DNA of 64,000 nt. It comes from Aspidiotus rigidus. Taxonomy: Eukaryota > Arthropoda > Insecta > Hemiptera > Diaspididae. A program made the translations under genes and the position numbers. Where the stretch lies: positions 2,130,229-2,194,228 of the forward strand of contig JAVHKY010000048.1 in NCBI GenBank assembly GCA_035079385.1. The letters are read 5' to 3'. The notes beneath the pieces were generated by a model. The model saw only the letters and a program-made list of their open reading frames with translations. It searched no databases and was not told where the DNA came from. This document shows, piece by piece, positions 63,880 through 64,000 of the stretch (within the stretch, counting starts at the first letter, position 1; each line of letters begins with the position of its first letter).

Positions 63880-64000
63880 ATGACACAAGCTTTTGTTCCC
63901 GCAATTAATAACAGTTCTTTTAAGAACTTAGGTGTCAGAGAATTACGTGAGCGAGCTCGCGAAAATAGAATCAAATATTCTTACTTACAATCTAAAAAAA
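63880..64000 (+). CDS. Start of an ORF, cut by the window end
   Basis: ATG at 63880 opens MTQAFVPAINNSSFKNLGVR, then ELRERARENRIKYSYLQSKK, 40 codons with no stop to the edge. The helix LRERARENRIKYSYL resembles the SAP-like units of the PolB-element ORFs (LRKIAKERNIKGYYKI), so this may begin another such element. Confidence 0.5.
   Translation, partial: MTQAFVPAINNSSFKNLGVRELRERARENRIKYSYLQSKK

Overview
The window is eukaryotic, AT-rich and made almost entirely of mobile DNA. I recognise no intact host gene, rRNA or CRISPR array. The mix (Helitron, hAT and Mutator-like transposons, RTE-like and R1/Jockey-like LINEs, a GIY-YIG Penelope-like element, two Gypsy elements, PolB-bearing virus-like elements) fits an invertebrate, most likely an arthropod. 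That is inference from element types; the species cannot be told.

Layout: 0.3-2 kb is a broken Helitron Rep (minus strand) split by a hAT MITE. From 3.3 to 12 kb lies a PolB-encoding element of Polinton/adintovirus type: a decayed DNA polymerase B reading leftward, split by a hAT element and by a miniature LTR element (TRIM), followed by small accessory ORFs (SAP-like, zinc finger, coiled coil, a 132-codon ORF, zinc ribbon). A decayed inverted copy of the zinc-ribbon ORF lies at 14.9-15.1 kb beside a possible element terminus at 15.27 kb. Relics of a MULE and of an R1/Jockey LINE follow. A second PolB element, of a different polymerase lineage, runs rightward from a matching terminus near 20.6 kb to 28.0 kb, with the order coiled-coil-like ORF, zinc finger, small ORF, PolB.

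From 28 to 36.5 kb there is an exon-like pseudogene, a satellite-like array, a dispersed repeat called X here, and nested MITEs. An RTE-like LINE (36.8-52.3 kb) is split by an 11.5-kb insertion with about 330-bp terminal inverted repeats and an 8-bp target duplication. That insertion holds a MULE transposase relic split by a MULE MITE, a Gypsy element with 250-bp LTRs, copies of repeat X and a Penelope-like element with inverted ends.

The right end holds a second Gypsy element (54-60 kb, minus strand). Its gag-protease part is present again as an inverted copy (60.45-62.8 kb) around a 481-bp spacer. Both arms carry the same insertion at the same target, with a tRNA-like 309-bp unit present twice on the left and once on the right. 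A new ORF with a SAP-like start is cut off by the window end.

The sequence is best read as a stack of nested insertions whose order can be worked out from target duplications. The most unusual item is the pair of PolB elements that share accessory ORFs, gene order, upstream non-coding sequence and a possible terminus, with no capsid, packaging ATPase or integrase gene recognised.
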